Origin: Candidatus Nanoarchaeia archaeon
GTDB taxonomy: Archaea; Nanobdellota; Nanobdellia; Woesearchaeales; UBA10216
Length of the DNA stretch: 43,472 nt
Assembly (NCBI GenBank): GCA_028279045.1
Contig: JANQSZ010000016.1
Span: forward strand, 70,333-113,804
Reading direction: 5' to 3'
The notes under the pieces are model-generated. The model was not told where the DNA came from and did no database searches. It saw nothing but the letters and a program-made list of their open reading frames with translations. The position numbers and the translations under genes were made by a program. How positions within the stretch are numbered: the first letter of the stretch is position 1; every line of letters begins with the position of its first letter. Positions 32,151-39,767 of this stretch are shown here, piece after piece.

Positions 32151-33122
32151 ATGATTAAAATTCCGTATGACGACATTGTTTCTAAAATTCAGGCCGGTAC
32201 CGGCTTATCTCAAGACGAAATCGAGTCAAAAGTCAAGCAGAAGATGGATCTCCTCGCTGGTTTAGTAAGTAAGGAAGGGGCAGCCCATATTATTGCGAAC
32301 GAGCACAACATCAAGCTCATCGAATCGGTTTCTGGCGCTTTTAAAGTGGACAAGCTGTTTGATGGCATGCGTGATGTCGAAGTCACTGGAAAAGTGCTCC
32401 GCTTGTACGAAACACGCTCTTTCAACACCAATGGCAGGTCAGGTATGGTCGCGTCAATGGTCGTTGGTGATGAAACAGGGTCAATTCGATTAGTGTTGTG
32501 GAACGAACACGCACTAAAGGCAGAGCAGATCAAAGAAGGTAAGATTCTCAAGGTTCATGGCGCGTATGTAAAAAACAGAGATACTGGAATCGAGCTCCAT
32601 CTGGGAAGTAAAGGAGACGTCCAAGTTGATCCACCAGGCGTTACGTTAGATAATGTGAAAGAGCTCGCTCCGAAACAACCAGTGGAACGAAAGAAGCTCA
32701 TTGACATCACAAGCAATGACGATCGCGTTGAAGTGATGGGAACAATTGTTCAAGTGTTTGATTTACGTTTCTTTGAAGTTGATCCAACAACAGGCAAGAG
32801 AGTAAAACCTGAAGATTTGGTTGGTCAACCAGGATATTCTTACGTACTAAACGCGTTTGTCGACGACGGTACAGAAAACATGCGGTTAGTGTGTTTTCGA
32901 GACCAGGTATGTCAATTGCTCGGCAAAACACACGAAGAAGTTCTCTCTTATAGAGAAAACGCAGGCAGCTTTGAACCAGTAAGCACAGAATTGCTCGGAA
33001 CAATCATCAAAGTTGCGGGTCGCGTAAAGAACAACGAAATGTTTAACCGGCTCGAGCTCGTCGCAAACAACGTCGAGCAAGCAAACCCTTCTGAAGAGAT
33101 AGAACGTCTCCAAAGTCAATGA
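32151..33122 (+). CDS. Archaeal RPA-like single-stranded DNA-binding protein
   Basis: 323 residues. A helical N-terminal region (~1-65; DDIVSKIQ..TGLSQDEIESKV) is followed by an OB fold (~70-165; DVEVTGKVLRLYETRSF...GSIRLVLWN) and a second OB-like domain (~185-305; DRVEVMGTIVQVFDLRFFEV...MRLVCFRDQ). This layout matches archaeal RPA41-type replication factor A subunits, which coat ssDNA during replication and repair. No zinc finger is present. Coupled to the downstream membrane protein by an ATGA overlap. Confidence 0.88.
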   Translation: MIKIPYDDIVSKIQAGTGLSQDEIESKVKQKMDLLAGLVSKEGAAHIIANEHNIKLIESVSGAFKVDKLFDGMRDVEVTGKVLRLYETRSFNTNGRSGMVASMVVGDETGSIRLVLWNEHALKAEQIKEGKILKVHGAYVKNRDTGIELHLGSKGDVQVDPPGVTLDNVKELAPKQPVERKKLIDITSNDDRVEVMGTIVQVFDLRFFEVDPTTGKRVKPEDLVGQPGYSYVLNAFVDDGTENMRLVCFRDQVCQLLGKTHEEVLSYRENAGSFEPVSTELLGTIIKVAGRVKNNEMFNRLELVANNVEQANPSEEIERLQSQ

Positions 33123-33562
33123 GGTTTCTTACCCATATTGTAGGCGGTGTTGCTGCTGGTCTTTTCATAACAAATTTTTATCCCGGCATTCTAATTATAG
33201 CAGTCGCAGCGATTGCTTCCGGCATTCCTGATATCGACACGCCAAAATCAAAATACGGCAGGCGCATCCAGCCGTTTTCTATAATCTTCGCTGCATTTCT
33301 CAAGCACCGCGGCGTGTTTCATTCCTTACTAGCAGCAATTCTCCTTTCCCTACCGCTCTATATTATAGAACAATCCTGGGGAATTGCATTCTTTGCCGGC
33401 TACATTTCGCATTTAGTTCTCGATTCTTTAAACAAGAAAGGAACCAAGCCACTCTGGCCACTCCCGCTAAAAACAAAAGGACCAATAAAAAATGGCAGCG
33501 TCGGTGAATTTCTCATTCTCACTCTGCTTGTTGCTGCAATAATTGTTCAGATCATTTTTTAA
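33119..33562 (+). CDS. YdjM-type membrane-bound metal-dependent hydrolase
   Basis: 147 residues with about four hydrophobic helices. Metal-ligand-like motifs of the YdjM/DUF457 family: TH-x-VGG (5-10), IPDIDTP (~36-42), KHRGVFHS (~62-69) and SHLVLDSLNKKG (~97-108), ending in a membrane helix. The substrate of this family is not established; phospholipid-related hydrolysis is often suggested. Co-translated with the RPA-like gene, though no functional link is obvious. Confidence 0.88.
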   Translation: MRFLTHIVGGVAAGLFITNFYPGILIIAVAAIASGIPDIDTPKSKYGRRIQPFSIIFAAFLKHRGVFHSLLAAILLSLPLYIIEQSWGIAFFAGYISHLVLDSLNKKGTKPLWPLPLKTKGPIKNGSVGEFLILTLLVAAIIVQIIF

Positions 33563-33563
33563 G
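33556..33563 (+). promoter_or_regulatory. TATA box of the secreted serine protease gene
   Basis: TTTTTAAG overlaps the end of the upstream gene and lies 26.5 nt before the ATG at 33586. Confidence 0.65.
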
Positions 33564-33585
33564 CAGTATTCCACTCCTTTTTTTC

Positions 33586-34707
33586 ATGCGTGTTTCGAGA
33601 AGAAAGTTTCTGCGAGATTCAGGAAGAGTAGCAGCAGGTATTGCCGGCGCAGTTTTGATTGGCTGCGGTGACGAATCAGAAGCAGCAGTACGCATTCGGC
33701 CAGCAACCGTGGATAGGTTTCGTGAGGAATGGTCTGCTCCTCGGTCTTCATCTTCACCTGTTGTTCCTGAAGTAGGATTCGATCCTGTACCTTTTCCATT
33801 CCCAATTTACACTGATGAAACTTCAACAAAAGTTGCGAATTTCTGGCCACAAACATGCCATGGAGATCCAGCACCTCGTGCGGATGCTCTCGAGGAAATT
33901 CTAGAAAACAGTAACGCTACAAACTCTAGCGATTCGATTTCTCCCTCGGTAAGGGAGCAAATTGAGCAAAGAACTGTGGGAATTTCAGGTTTGTTGAATA
34001 CCCGAATTTTTCGAAGTTACGGACACGGGTTCAAGATCTCAGATGAATATGTTGTAACAGCTGCTCATGTACTTGGTGGTTTGGCAAATCATATTGATGA
34101 TAGTTACTTTGGTCCGGCGATTAAAATGGGTAGAAAGGGTGCGAGTCGGGTTCATTTAGAGCGAGGTAACATATCCTTTATTTTCAAACCAACAAGTTAT
34201 GCAGTGATTGTTGAATCTGGTGACGGCATTCCACAGTACGCAGATTCAGTGCAACGTTCCTTGGATGCAGATGTTGCATTATTACACATAACGTCTTTTG
34301 AAAAAACAGATCCGGTTCCAATGAGGCCGTTGAGCGACGTGAAGGAAGGAGAATCATTGTATGCGTCTAGTGGAGGTCCAAGGATCAGTTTGGATTTGAA
34401 AAAATTGCGTGACGATGAAAGGTCATGGCTCCGGTATTCGGGCGAGTTGACAGGAAGGCGTACAGATATTCACGAACGAGAAAATGAGTGGTCTGCAGGA
34501 CTTCAGCACACACATGAAGTTGTGATTCCAGGAGTCGCAGGTTTCAGCGGAATGGGAATATTCGATTCTGATGGAAACTATGTTGGTATGCTGAATTCTG
34601 GAGCGAGAAAGATAGGCAATGAAGTATACAGCACAACAAGTATAACCTCCAGCGAAGAGATTCTTCCATTAATTAGAGCAGAACAGCACTATCTCCAAGA
34701 TTGTTAG
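33586..34707 (+). CDS. Tat-exported lipoprotein trypsin-like serine protease
   Basis: 373 residues. The N-terminus has a twin-arginine motif (SRRKFLRDSG, 4-13) and a lipobox LIGC with Cys27, so it should be exported folded and lipid-anchored. Catalytic triad in trypsin/HtrA order: His161 (VVTAAHVLGG), Asp229 (DADVALLHI) and Ser321 (VAGFSGMGIFDSDG). There is no PDZ domain. It sits 1.5 kb downstream of the surface cluster and could mature or degrade surface proteins, but it has its own promoter. Confidence 0.88.
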   Translation: MRVSRRKFLRDSGRVAAGIAGAVLIGCGDESEAAVRIRPATVDRFREEWSAPRSSSSPVVPEVGFDPVPFPFPIYTDETSTKVANFWPQTCHGDPAPRADALEEILENSNATNSSDSISPSVREQIEQRTVGISGLLNTRIFRSYGHGFKISDEYVVTAAHVLGGLANHIDDSYFGPAIKMGRKGASRVHLERGNISFIFKPTSYAVIVESGDGIPQYADSVQRSLDADVALLHITSFEKTDPVPMRPLSDVKEGESLYASSGGPRISLDLKKLRDDERSWLRYSGELTGRRTDIHERENEWSAGLQHTHEVVIPGVAGFSGMGIFDSDGNYVGMLNSGARKIGNEVYSTTSITSSEEILPLIRAEQHYLQDC

Positions 34708-34737
34708 CACTAGCCACCCATTTCCTTCTCAAATCAC

Positions 34738-34762
34738 GCACTGGACACACTGGACAGTGCTC
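34738..34762. promoter_or_regulatory. ACTGGACA element upstream of the radA operon promoter
   Basis: CACTGGACA-CACTGGACAGTG-CT: a direct repeat of CACTGGACA that also contains imperfect dyad symmetry (CACTG...CAGTG). It ends 8 bases before the TATA. TGGACAGTGCT here corresponds to TGGCCAGTGCT at 11113-11123, also 7-8 bases before a TATA. Operator role inferred. Confidence 0.45.
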
Positions 34763-34769
34763 GATAGCG

Positions 34770-34777
34770 TATATAAA
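34770..34777 (+). promoter_or_regulatory. TATA box of the ssDNA-binding-like/radA operon
   Basis: TATATAAA. Start site predicted near 34800, leaving a ~57-nt leader. Confidence 0.7.
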
Positions 34778-34801
34778 CGAATTTTGACATTCTTACAGTT
34801 A

Positions 34802-34848
34802 CTTCCGCCCCCGCGTGGGGTGAAATAAGAACCGAAAGGAAGCGGAGG
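34802..34848 (+). promoter_or_regulatory. Structured leader that can mask the SD of the radA operon
   Basis: A CCCC-GCGT-GGGG hairpin (34809-34820) is nested in a 7-bp helix between CUUCCGC (34802-34808) and GCGGAGG (34842-34848), the latter being the SD of the first gene. CUUCC can instead pair with GGAAG (34838-34842), freeing the SD. Competing helices suggest translational control. Confidence 0.5.
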
Positions 34849-34856
34849 ACGCAAAA

Positions 34857-35099
34857 ATGGATAAACCAGAAAGAAAGTTTAAAGCCGGAGCAATTACGGC
34901 GACAGTATGGAGAAATGAATCCGACAAAGGAACATTTCAGACCATCCAGATTTCTCGAAATTACAAAGACGCCCGAGGTGAATGGAAAAACTCCAGTTCT
35001 CTACGAGTTACAGACATTCCCAAGGCAACGCTCGTACTTCAGAAGGCATACGAACACATCGTAATGAATGACGAAGTACCAGTAGAAGTGGTCGTTTAG
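34857..35099 (+). CDS. Small conserved protein, probable ssDNA-binding-like, 80 aa
   Basis: MDKPERKFKAGAITATVWRN, then strands FQTIQISRNYKDARGEWKN, SSLRVTDIPKATLVLQKAYEHI. The short strand-strand-strand-helix architecture, basic and aromatic strand residues and the final helix resemble small ssDNA-binding families seen beside recombination genes, but I cannot name the family. The SD GGAGG lies 8 bases upstream of the ATG. Its position 31 bases before radA supports a recombination-linked role. Confidence 0.75.
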   Translation: MDKPERKFKAGAITATVWRNESDKGTFQTIQISRNYKDARGEWKNSSSLRVTDIPKATLVLQKAYEHIVMNDEVPVEVVV

Positions 35100-35130
35100 G
35101 CCACAACTATTATTAAGACAGGTGACAAAC

Positions 35131-36144
35131 ATGACTGAGACTATCGCGATTATGGAAGAAACAATGGAAGAAAGAGTTGAAGAGCAGGTTGAGGAAAAAA
35201 TAGAAGAGAAGCCGAATGTAGGAATCGAGGACATTCCTGGTGTTGGCGCAGCTACTGCCGAGAAGCTAATTGCAGGCGGCTATGATACAGTATTGAGTAT
35301 TGCTGTCTCCTCTCCAGGGGAAATGACAGAAGCTGCTGGCGTTACCGAAACTGTTGCACGTAAAATGATTCAGTTTGCTCGCGAATCCATGAACATGGGT
35401 TTTGAGAGCGGTCAAGACGTAATGAAACGTCGAGAGCAAGTAAAGAAACTAAGCACTGGAAGCGAAGCATTCAACACAATGCTTGGCGGCGGTGTTGAAA
35501 CTGGTTGCGTTACCGAGTGTTACGGAGAATTCGGTTCTGGAAAAACTCAAGTTGCGCATTTACTTGCAGTAAATATTCAAAAAGAAGATCCAAATGCCGT
35601 TGCTGTCTATATAGACACAGAAAACACGTTCCGTCCTGAAAGAATTCGGGAGTTAAGTGACGGCGCAGGATTAGATGCTGACCAAGTGTTAGGAAACATC
35701 AAGGTTGCACGTGCATATAATTCAGATCACCAAATGTTACTTTCTGAAAAAGTCGAAGACTTGATCAAAAAGCAAGGGTTAAACGTAAAAGTGGTGATTG
35801 TTGATTCGCTAACAGCGCATTTCCGTGCTGAGTTTATTGGAAGAGGTACATTAGCAGAGCGACAACAAAAACTAAATCGGCACATGCACACCTTGATGAA
35901 AGTAGCCAGCACGTACAACGTTGCAGTCTACGTTACTAATCAGGTGATGGCAAAGCCAGACACATTCTTTGGAGATCCAACCGCAAGCATTGGCGGACAT
36001 ATTGTTGGCCATAACAGTACGTTCCGTATCTACTTGCGTAAAGGTCGAAAAGGTTCACGTGTTGCCAAGCTAGTTGACTCCCCTAATTTGCCAGAGGGCG
36101 AAGTAAACTTCATGGTAACCGCTGCAGGTCTTCAAGACCTGTAG
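35131..36144 (+). CDS. radA: DNA recombinase RadA
   Basis: 337 residues. RadA forms filaments on ssDNA and catalyses strand exchange. An acidic helical N-terminal extension (~1-27, EETMEERVEEQVEEKIEEK) is followed by the HhH domain (IPGVGAATAEKLI), Walker A GEFGSGKT (132-139), a VIVDSLTAHFRAE Walker B region, and the NQVMAKPD...GGHIVGHNSTFRIYLRKG C-terminal part. No intein. ATG 35131 is preferred to GTG 35122 because an SD (AGGTGA, 35120-35125) lies 5 bases before it. The extension is more acidic than in typical RadA. Confidence 0.96.
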   Translation: MTETIAIMEETMEERVEEQVEEKIEEKPNVGIEDIPGVGAATAEKLIAGGYDTVLSIAVSSPGEMTEAAGVTETVARKMIQFARESMNMGFESGQDVMKRREQVKKLSTGSEAFNTMLGGGVETGCVTECYGEFGSGKTQVAHLLAVNIQKEDPNAVAVYIDTENTFRPERIRELSDGAGLDADQVLGNIKVARAYNSDHQMLLSEKVEDLIKKQGLNVKVVIVDSLTAHFRAEFIGRGTLAERQQKLNRHMHTLMKVASTYNVAVYVTNQVMAKPDTFFGDPTASIGGHIVGHNSTFRIYLRKGRKGSRVAKLVDSPNLPEGEVNFMVTAAGLQDL

Positions 36145-36162
36145 TTTTTCCTTTTTTCTTCG
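36125..36162 (+). terminator. Hairpin and T-tract at the end of radA
   Basis: CAGGTC-TTCAA-GACCTG overlaps the last radA codons and is followed by TAG and T-rich sequence (TTTTTCCTTTTTTCTT). Confidence 0.6.
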
Positions 36163-36170
36163 ACACAACC

Positions 36171-36178
36171 TTTATAAA
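36171..36178 (+). promoter_or_regulatory. TATA box of the TRAM-protein gene
   Basis: TTTATAAA; predicted start near 36201, giving a ~40-nt leader with an SD (AGGTGA, 36225-36230). Confidence 0.65.
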
Positions 36179-36239
36179 CGTAAATCGACCCCAGTGGTAA
36201 CGAGCTGTTTCGGCAGCATCAATATAGGTGAATACAGAA

Positions 36240-36689
36240 ATGAATAATGGATCCGGAGATGGTTTCGTTCCTGTTAGAGAGGGCGAAGAAATAGATGTTA
36301 AGATTGAGGCAGTCGGCGAAAAGGGCGACGGTCTTGCAAAGAGAGACGGCTTCGTGCTGTTCGTTCCAAACACAAATTTGGGCGATGAAGTGCGTGTTCG
36401 TATCACAAAAGTTCTGAAGAAAGTTGGATTTGCAGAAGTAGTTGGCAAAGCAGAATCACCTGTTCAAGCAAGTGAACCTGAAGCAGCCCCTGCACCAGAA
36501 CCTGAACCTGCTCCTGCAGACTCAGATGATTTTGGCGAAGAACCAGCTGAATATCAGGATGAAGAAGCTGCTGAAGAGGAACGTCGTGAAGAGGAAGAAG
36601 CCGAATCTGACGAACCAGAAGAGACAGCTGAAGAACCTGAAGCAGACGAACCTCAAGCTGAGGAGTCTGACGAAGAACGTAAAGAGTAA
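36240..36689 (+). CDS. TRAM-domain RNA-binding protein with acidic tail
   Basis: 149 residues. The TRAM domain spans ~12-72: PVREGEEIDVKIEAVGEKGDG and GFVLFVPNTNLGDEVRVRITKVLKKVGFAEVV. TRAM proteins bind RNA, including tRNA, and in some archaea act as cold-shock RNA chaperones. The second half is a low-complexity tail of Glu, Pro, Ala and Asp with no predicted fold, unusual for the single-TRAM proteins. ATG 36240 is preferred to GTG 36228, since the latter overlaps the SD AGGTGA. Confidence 0.88.
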   Translation: MNNGSGDGFVPVREGEEIDVKIEAVGEKGDGLAKRDGFVLFVPNTNLGDEVRVRITKVLKKVGFAEVVGKAESPVQASEPEAAPAPEPEPAPADSDDFGEEPAEYQDEEAAEEERREEEEAESDEPEETAEEPEADEPQAEESDEERKE

Positions 36690-36726
36690 TTTTTTCTCTT
36701 ACTTTTTGTTGCGTGGCAGCGATAGC

Positions 36727-36734
36727 CTTATAAA
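36727..36734 (+). promoter_or_regulatory. TATA box of the uS2 gene
   Basis: CTTATAAA; predicted start near 36757, giving an ~80-nt leader. Confidence 0.6.
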
Positions 36735-36764
36735 CGGACTATCAATACTCACTCATAGAGCCCA

Positions 36765-36826
36765 GACACACAAAATTGTGTGTCGCGCTGATCGGGCAAT
36801 AATAAGACGGCATACGTTCTGTATGC
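36765..36826 (+). promoter_or_regulatory. Two-hairpin leader of the uS2 gene
   Basis: GACACACAA/TTGTGTGTC (36765-36784) and GCATAC-GTTCT-GTATGC (36810-36826). The second hairpin ends directly before the SD AAGGTG (36827-36832). Autogenous control by uS2 is plausible. Confidence 0.5.
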
Positions 36827-36836
36827 AAGGTGAAAA

Positions 36837-37433
36837 ATGGCAGATGAATTTTTAGTACCGCAAGAAGAATATCTCAAATCAGGGATTCACATTGGAACAA
36901 AGTTCCGTACAAAGTACATGGAACAATTCATTTACAAGACACGACCAGATGGTCTTTCAGTATTGAATTTGCAAAAGATTGACGAACGTATCAAGTTAGT
37001 TGCTGGTTTTCTCGCGCAGTATGCACCAGAAGAAATTATGGTTGTTTCCCGTCGTGAAAACGGTTGGAAGCCTGCTGGAAAGTTTGCAGAAGCAACTGGC
37101 GTACGATCAAAGACAGGTCGTTATCTTCCTGGAACGTTAACAAATCCTGCACTAGAACATTACACTGAAGTCAAAGTTTTGATCATTACAGATTCTTGGC
37201 CAGACAGAAACGCAATCAAAGATGCGATGCGTATCGGTGTTCCAATTATTGGTTTATGCGATACCAATAACCAATCGAACAACATCGATCTTGTTTTGCC
37301 GTGTAATAACAAAGGTAAGAAGAGTCTTGCTCTTGTCTACTGGATTTTGGCCCGCGAATATCTAAAAGGGCGCAAAACTATCAGCAAGAATGAAGACTTC
37401 AAGCCTGTTTTGGATGACTTCATGGACCTTTAA
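36837..37433 (+). CDS. rps2: 30S ribosomal protein uS2
   Basis: 198 residues of archaeal-type uS2. Typical segments: LVPQEEYLKSGIHIGTKFRTKYM, FIYKTRPDGLSVLNLQKIDERI, RYLPGTLTNPAL, VLIITDSWPDRNAIKDAM..GVPIIGLCDTNN and NNKGKKSLALVYWILAREYLKGR. SD AAGGTG lies 5 bases before the ATG. Single gene with its own promoter and a structured leader, rather than in the enolase/RNA polymerase operon often seen in archaea. Confidence 0.96.
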   Translation: MADEFLVPQEEYLKSGIHIGTKFRTKYMEQFIYKTRPDGLSVLNLQKIDERIKLVAGFLAQYAPEEIMVVSRRENGWKPAGKFAEATGVRSKTGRYLPGTLTNPALEHYTEVKVLIITDSWPDRNAIKDAMRIGVPIIGLCDTNNQSNNIDLVLPCNNKGKKSLALVYWILAREYLKGRKTISKNEDFKPVLDDFMDL

Positions 37434-37579
37434 AGGTCTTCGGCATAGCCACGCATGAATGCATCCTCTTCAGGAGTCATAGCATCATCATCCACTAGCT
37501 CTTGCCTTCCGAAGTCACTATGGATATCCCCTTCTTCTGAGGTATCCTCAAAGTCGTATTCCCATACGGTTTCTTCCAT
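37430..37579 (-). CDS. 49-residue acidic protein
   Basis: MEETVWEYDFEDTSEEG...MTPEEDAFMRGY, ending AEDL. Highly acidic; the end TPEEDAFMRGY looks like a short conserved motif. Start codon lies ~25 nt from a TATA-like AATATATA, so it is leaderless, and its stop overlaps the uS2 stop codon on the other strand. Too small for a catalytic role; may bind a basic protein or the ribosome, which is speculation. Divergent from the AbrB-PhoU gene. Confidence 0.65.
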   Translation of the reverse strand: MEETVWEYDFEDTSEEGDIHSDFGRQELVDDDAMTPEEDAFMRGYAEDL

Positions 37580-37600
37580 ATCACATACCAGAAAAAGTTA

Positions 37601-37608
37601 AATATATA
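37601..37608 (-). promoter_or_regulatory. TATA-like box of the 49-residue protein gene
   Basis: TATATATT on the minus strand, about 25.5 nt before the start at 37579. Confidence 0.5.
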
Positions 37609-37625
37609 TGTTTACAGTATATACC

Positions 37626-37633
37626 CTATATAA
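37626..37633 (+). promoter_or_regulatory. TATA box of the AbrB-PhoU gene
   Basis: CTATATAA, 27.5 nt before the ATG at 37657. Confidence 0.65.
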
Positions 37634-37656
37634 CATATAATTTCAGGTTTGGGTAT

Positions 37657-38598
37657 ATGGAAGTTCGAAAATTAATGGCTTTTGGGAATTCTTCGTATGT
37701 GGTGTCGCTCCCAAAGGCATGGGTAAACAAGAACAAGCTCAAGAAAGGAGCAGCACTCGTAGTAGAGGAACGGCCTTCTGAGATCATCTTCTCAGCCCAA
37801 GAAGGGGCTGGTGATCAAGCCCTCCGGGAAGTTACAGTAAACTGTACAGGCAAGAACGAGCCAGAAATCAAGACAGAGATTACTGCGATGTATGTCATCA
37901 ACGCAAACGTCATCACAATAACACACATTGACAAGACCAAAGCAAGTTTCGTTAAAGGAATTATTCATGGCTTAGTTGGCATGGAAGTAATCGAAGAAAC
38001 ATCAACCAGAATTATTGCAAAAGATTTCCTTGATTTGAAAGCATTCACCATTCCCGGCACGTTTAGGCGCGCAGACATAATTGTGCGTTCAATGTTGGAA
38101 GATTCCTTGCAAGGAAACAAAGAAGATGTTGATTCAATTGATGAACGTGACAACGAAATCAACCGATTGATGTTGTTAAGTGCACGAACAGGCCGTGCTG
38201 CTATGGAAAATCCGTTACTTTTACGCCATTTTGACATGACCTATTGGGAAGTGTTAATCGCAAAGCAAATTATGCAACAAGTTGAAATGTTTGGCGATCA
38301 AGTAAAGCGTATTTCCCGCGCAATTCCAGAAATCAAGGATGAAAAGCAGAAAGAAGAAGTCATGAAGATCTATCGCAAGATCCGAAGCGACTATCTTGAT
38401 GTGATGAAAATCTATTACGCGAAGAGTGCTGTCGACGCAATCAAGAAAGAAACAGCGACGAGAAAACTCTTTAAAGAGTGTAGCGCATTGATGGAAAAGA
38501 ATCCAAACGTAACAACAGCACGATTGGTAGAGTATCTCAACTACATGATTGTGGCGTTAACAAGAATTCTTCGTAGTACAATGGAAATGAAAGCTTAA
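37657..38598 (+). CDS. AbrB-PhoU phosphate-signalling regulator
   Basis: 313 residues. An N-terminal SpoVT/AbrB-type DNA-binding domain (~1-45; RKLMAFGNSSYVVSLPKAWVNKNKLKKG) is fused to two PhoU-like helical bundles (~140-310; SMLEDSLQGNKEDVDSIDERDNEINRL). Archaeal proteins of this layout are regarded as phosphate-uptake regulators. No phosphate transporter is in the window, so the regulon lies elsewhere. The leaderless start is supported by the TATA box. The stop overlaps the convergent radB by 4 bases. Confidence 0.9.
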   Translation: MEVRKLMAFGNSSYVVSLPKAWVNKNKLKKGAALVVEERPSEIIFSAQEGAGDQALREVTVNCTGKNEPEIKTEITAMYVINANVITITHIDKTKASFVKGIIHGLVGMEVIEETSTRIIAKDFLDLKAFTIPGTFRRADIIVRSMLEDSLQGNKEDVDSIDERDNEINRLMLLSARTGRAAMENPLLLRHFDMTYWEVLIAKQIMQQVEMFGDQVKRISRAIPEIKDEKQKEEVMKIYRKIRSDYLDVMKIYYAKSAVDAIKKETATRKLFKECSALMEKNPNVTTARLVEYLNYMIVALTRILRSTMEMKA

Positions 38599-39257
38599 AC
38601 AGCTTCAAATCCTGTCCCTACAATTTTGAATGCAATTTCTTTTTCTGGTAGATGCCGATGTTTGCGTAAACGAGCAACGCGATTACCATGCGCACCTGCT
38701 TTGAATTCAATCAAGCATTTGCTATTATACTGCATGATGTCTCCGCCAACAACTTTTACTGCATCTTTATTATCAAAATCAGAATACACTTGATTGCTCA
38801 GCAATACAGGGATGTTATGCGTCCGTGCAATTTCCAATAATTGCCCGATTTGTTTCGCGAGCAATCGATTCAATCCAATGTTATCTTCTCCTCGCTCTGT
38901 TCGATACAATGCAGATATAGTATCGCAAACAATCAATCCGATTTGCGGTGTAATCATGCCCGAAAGCGTGTCAACAATTTGCTGCTGCTTCTCAAAATTA
39001 GTTGGTTGCATCAACATGATATTCTCAAGAATTTTATCGCTATCCAGGCAAAGTTGCTGCAATCGCTCTACAGAAAAGCCGCCTTCAGTATCGATAAAGA
39101 TGACTTTCTTCTCCCGCGCAGCGGCAATACTCGCCAGCAAGCACGTAGTTGTCTTCCCAGTTCCAGCAGGCCCGTACAGCATCGTGACGATGTCTGTCTC
39201 ATATCCACCTTCCAAAAGAAGATCCAGCACGCTAGATCCTGATGATTGCTTTGCCAT
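38595..39257 (-). CDS. radB: RadB recombinase paralogue
   Basis: 220 residues, the size of a RecA-fold core without an N-terminal HhH domain, as expected for RadB. Walker A GPAGTGKT (29-36), VIFIDTEGGFSVERL, Walker B region LIVCDTISALYRTE, and the LLSNQVYSD..KVVGGDIMQYNSKCLIEF C-terminal part. RadB assists RadA in homologous recombination. The start is supported by a TATA box 26.5 nt upstream. Confidence 0.95.
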   Translation of the reverse strand: MAKQSSGSSVLDLLLEGGYETDIVTMLYGPAGTGKTTTCLLASIAAAREKKVIFIDTEGGFSVERLQQLCLDSDKILENIMLMQPTNFEKQQQIVDTLSGMITPQIGLIVCDTISALYRTERGEDNIGLNRLLAKQIGQLLEIARTHNIPVLLSNQVYSDFDNKDAVKVVGGDIMQYNSKCLIEFKAGAHGNRVARLRKHRHLPEKEIAFKIVGTGFEAV

Positions 39258-39279
39258 GAAAAAAACGACTATCTGAGAA

Positions 39280-39287
39280 TTTATAAT
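39280..39287 (-). promoter_or_regulatory. TATA box of radB
   Basis: ATTATAAA on the minus strand, 26.5 nt before the start at 39257. Confidence 0.65.
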
Positions 39288-39293
39288 GGTTTG

Positions 39294-39716
39294 CTAGGAG
39301 AATTTACGAATGGCTTCTGCATGGTATTCTTGCCAGTTAGCGTCAGCTTCATCAAGTTGACGAACGACTTCCATCTGATATACACCCCAAGGAGCCGCAG
39401 CCGCGCTGATTTGCCTTCGCTTCTCCGGAGGCATATCATCATAGACCGTCATTCCTTGCCCCCCTATAACTTCATTAACTGCGCTGATAGTGTAAGAGAT
39501 CTTAGCTCGTATCGCATTTCGTTCATTGGGATAAAGCTGAGAGAAGTCTCTTCCTCCAGTGGTGCGCTCGATGTAGTTCATAGCAGTAGAGCGCAGAGAA
39601 AGCACTTCATCGTACCAAGGTAGTTCCTCAGATTCGGATACCACCTCTGTTACTCTTTCAAGTGTCTCAGTAGTCATACCCAAAGGTAAACCTCTCTTCC
39701 ATTTTAAGCTTTCCAC
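39294..39716 (-). CDS. Unrecognised helical protein, 140 aa, GTG start
   Basis: Mainly helical soluble protein with no cysteines or membrane helix; segments LPWYDEVLSLRSTAMNYIER, LYPNERNAIRAKISYTISAV and MPPEKRRQIS. The GTG start at 39716 is chosen because it lies 26 nt from a TATA box; an in-frame ATG at 39677 is an alternative. It shares its promoter region with the divergent RNase P RNA gene. Family not recognised. Confidence 0.65.
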   Translation of the reverse strand: MESLKWKRGLPLGMTTETLERVTEVVSESEELPWYDEVLSLRSTAMNYIERTTGGRDFSQLYPNERNAIRAKISYTISAVNEVIGGQGMTVYDDMPPEKRRQISAAAAPWGVYQMEVVRQLDEADANWQEYHAEAIRKFS

Positions 39717-39737
39717 ACCTATACTACCTGCAAAACC

Positions 39738-39745
39738 TTTTTAAA
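39738..39745. promoter_or_regulatory. Bidirectional TATA box shared by RNase P RNA and the 140-aa protein
   Basis: TTTTTAAA with a symmetric TTTAAA core. The predicted 5' end of RNase P RNA (39768) and the GTG at 39716 are each ~26 nt from its centre; no other TATA-like element fits either. Confidence 0.65.
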
Positions 39746-39767
39746 CGGCTCCCAGATTCTGAGAAGT

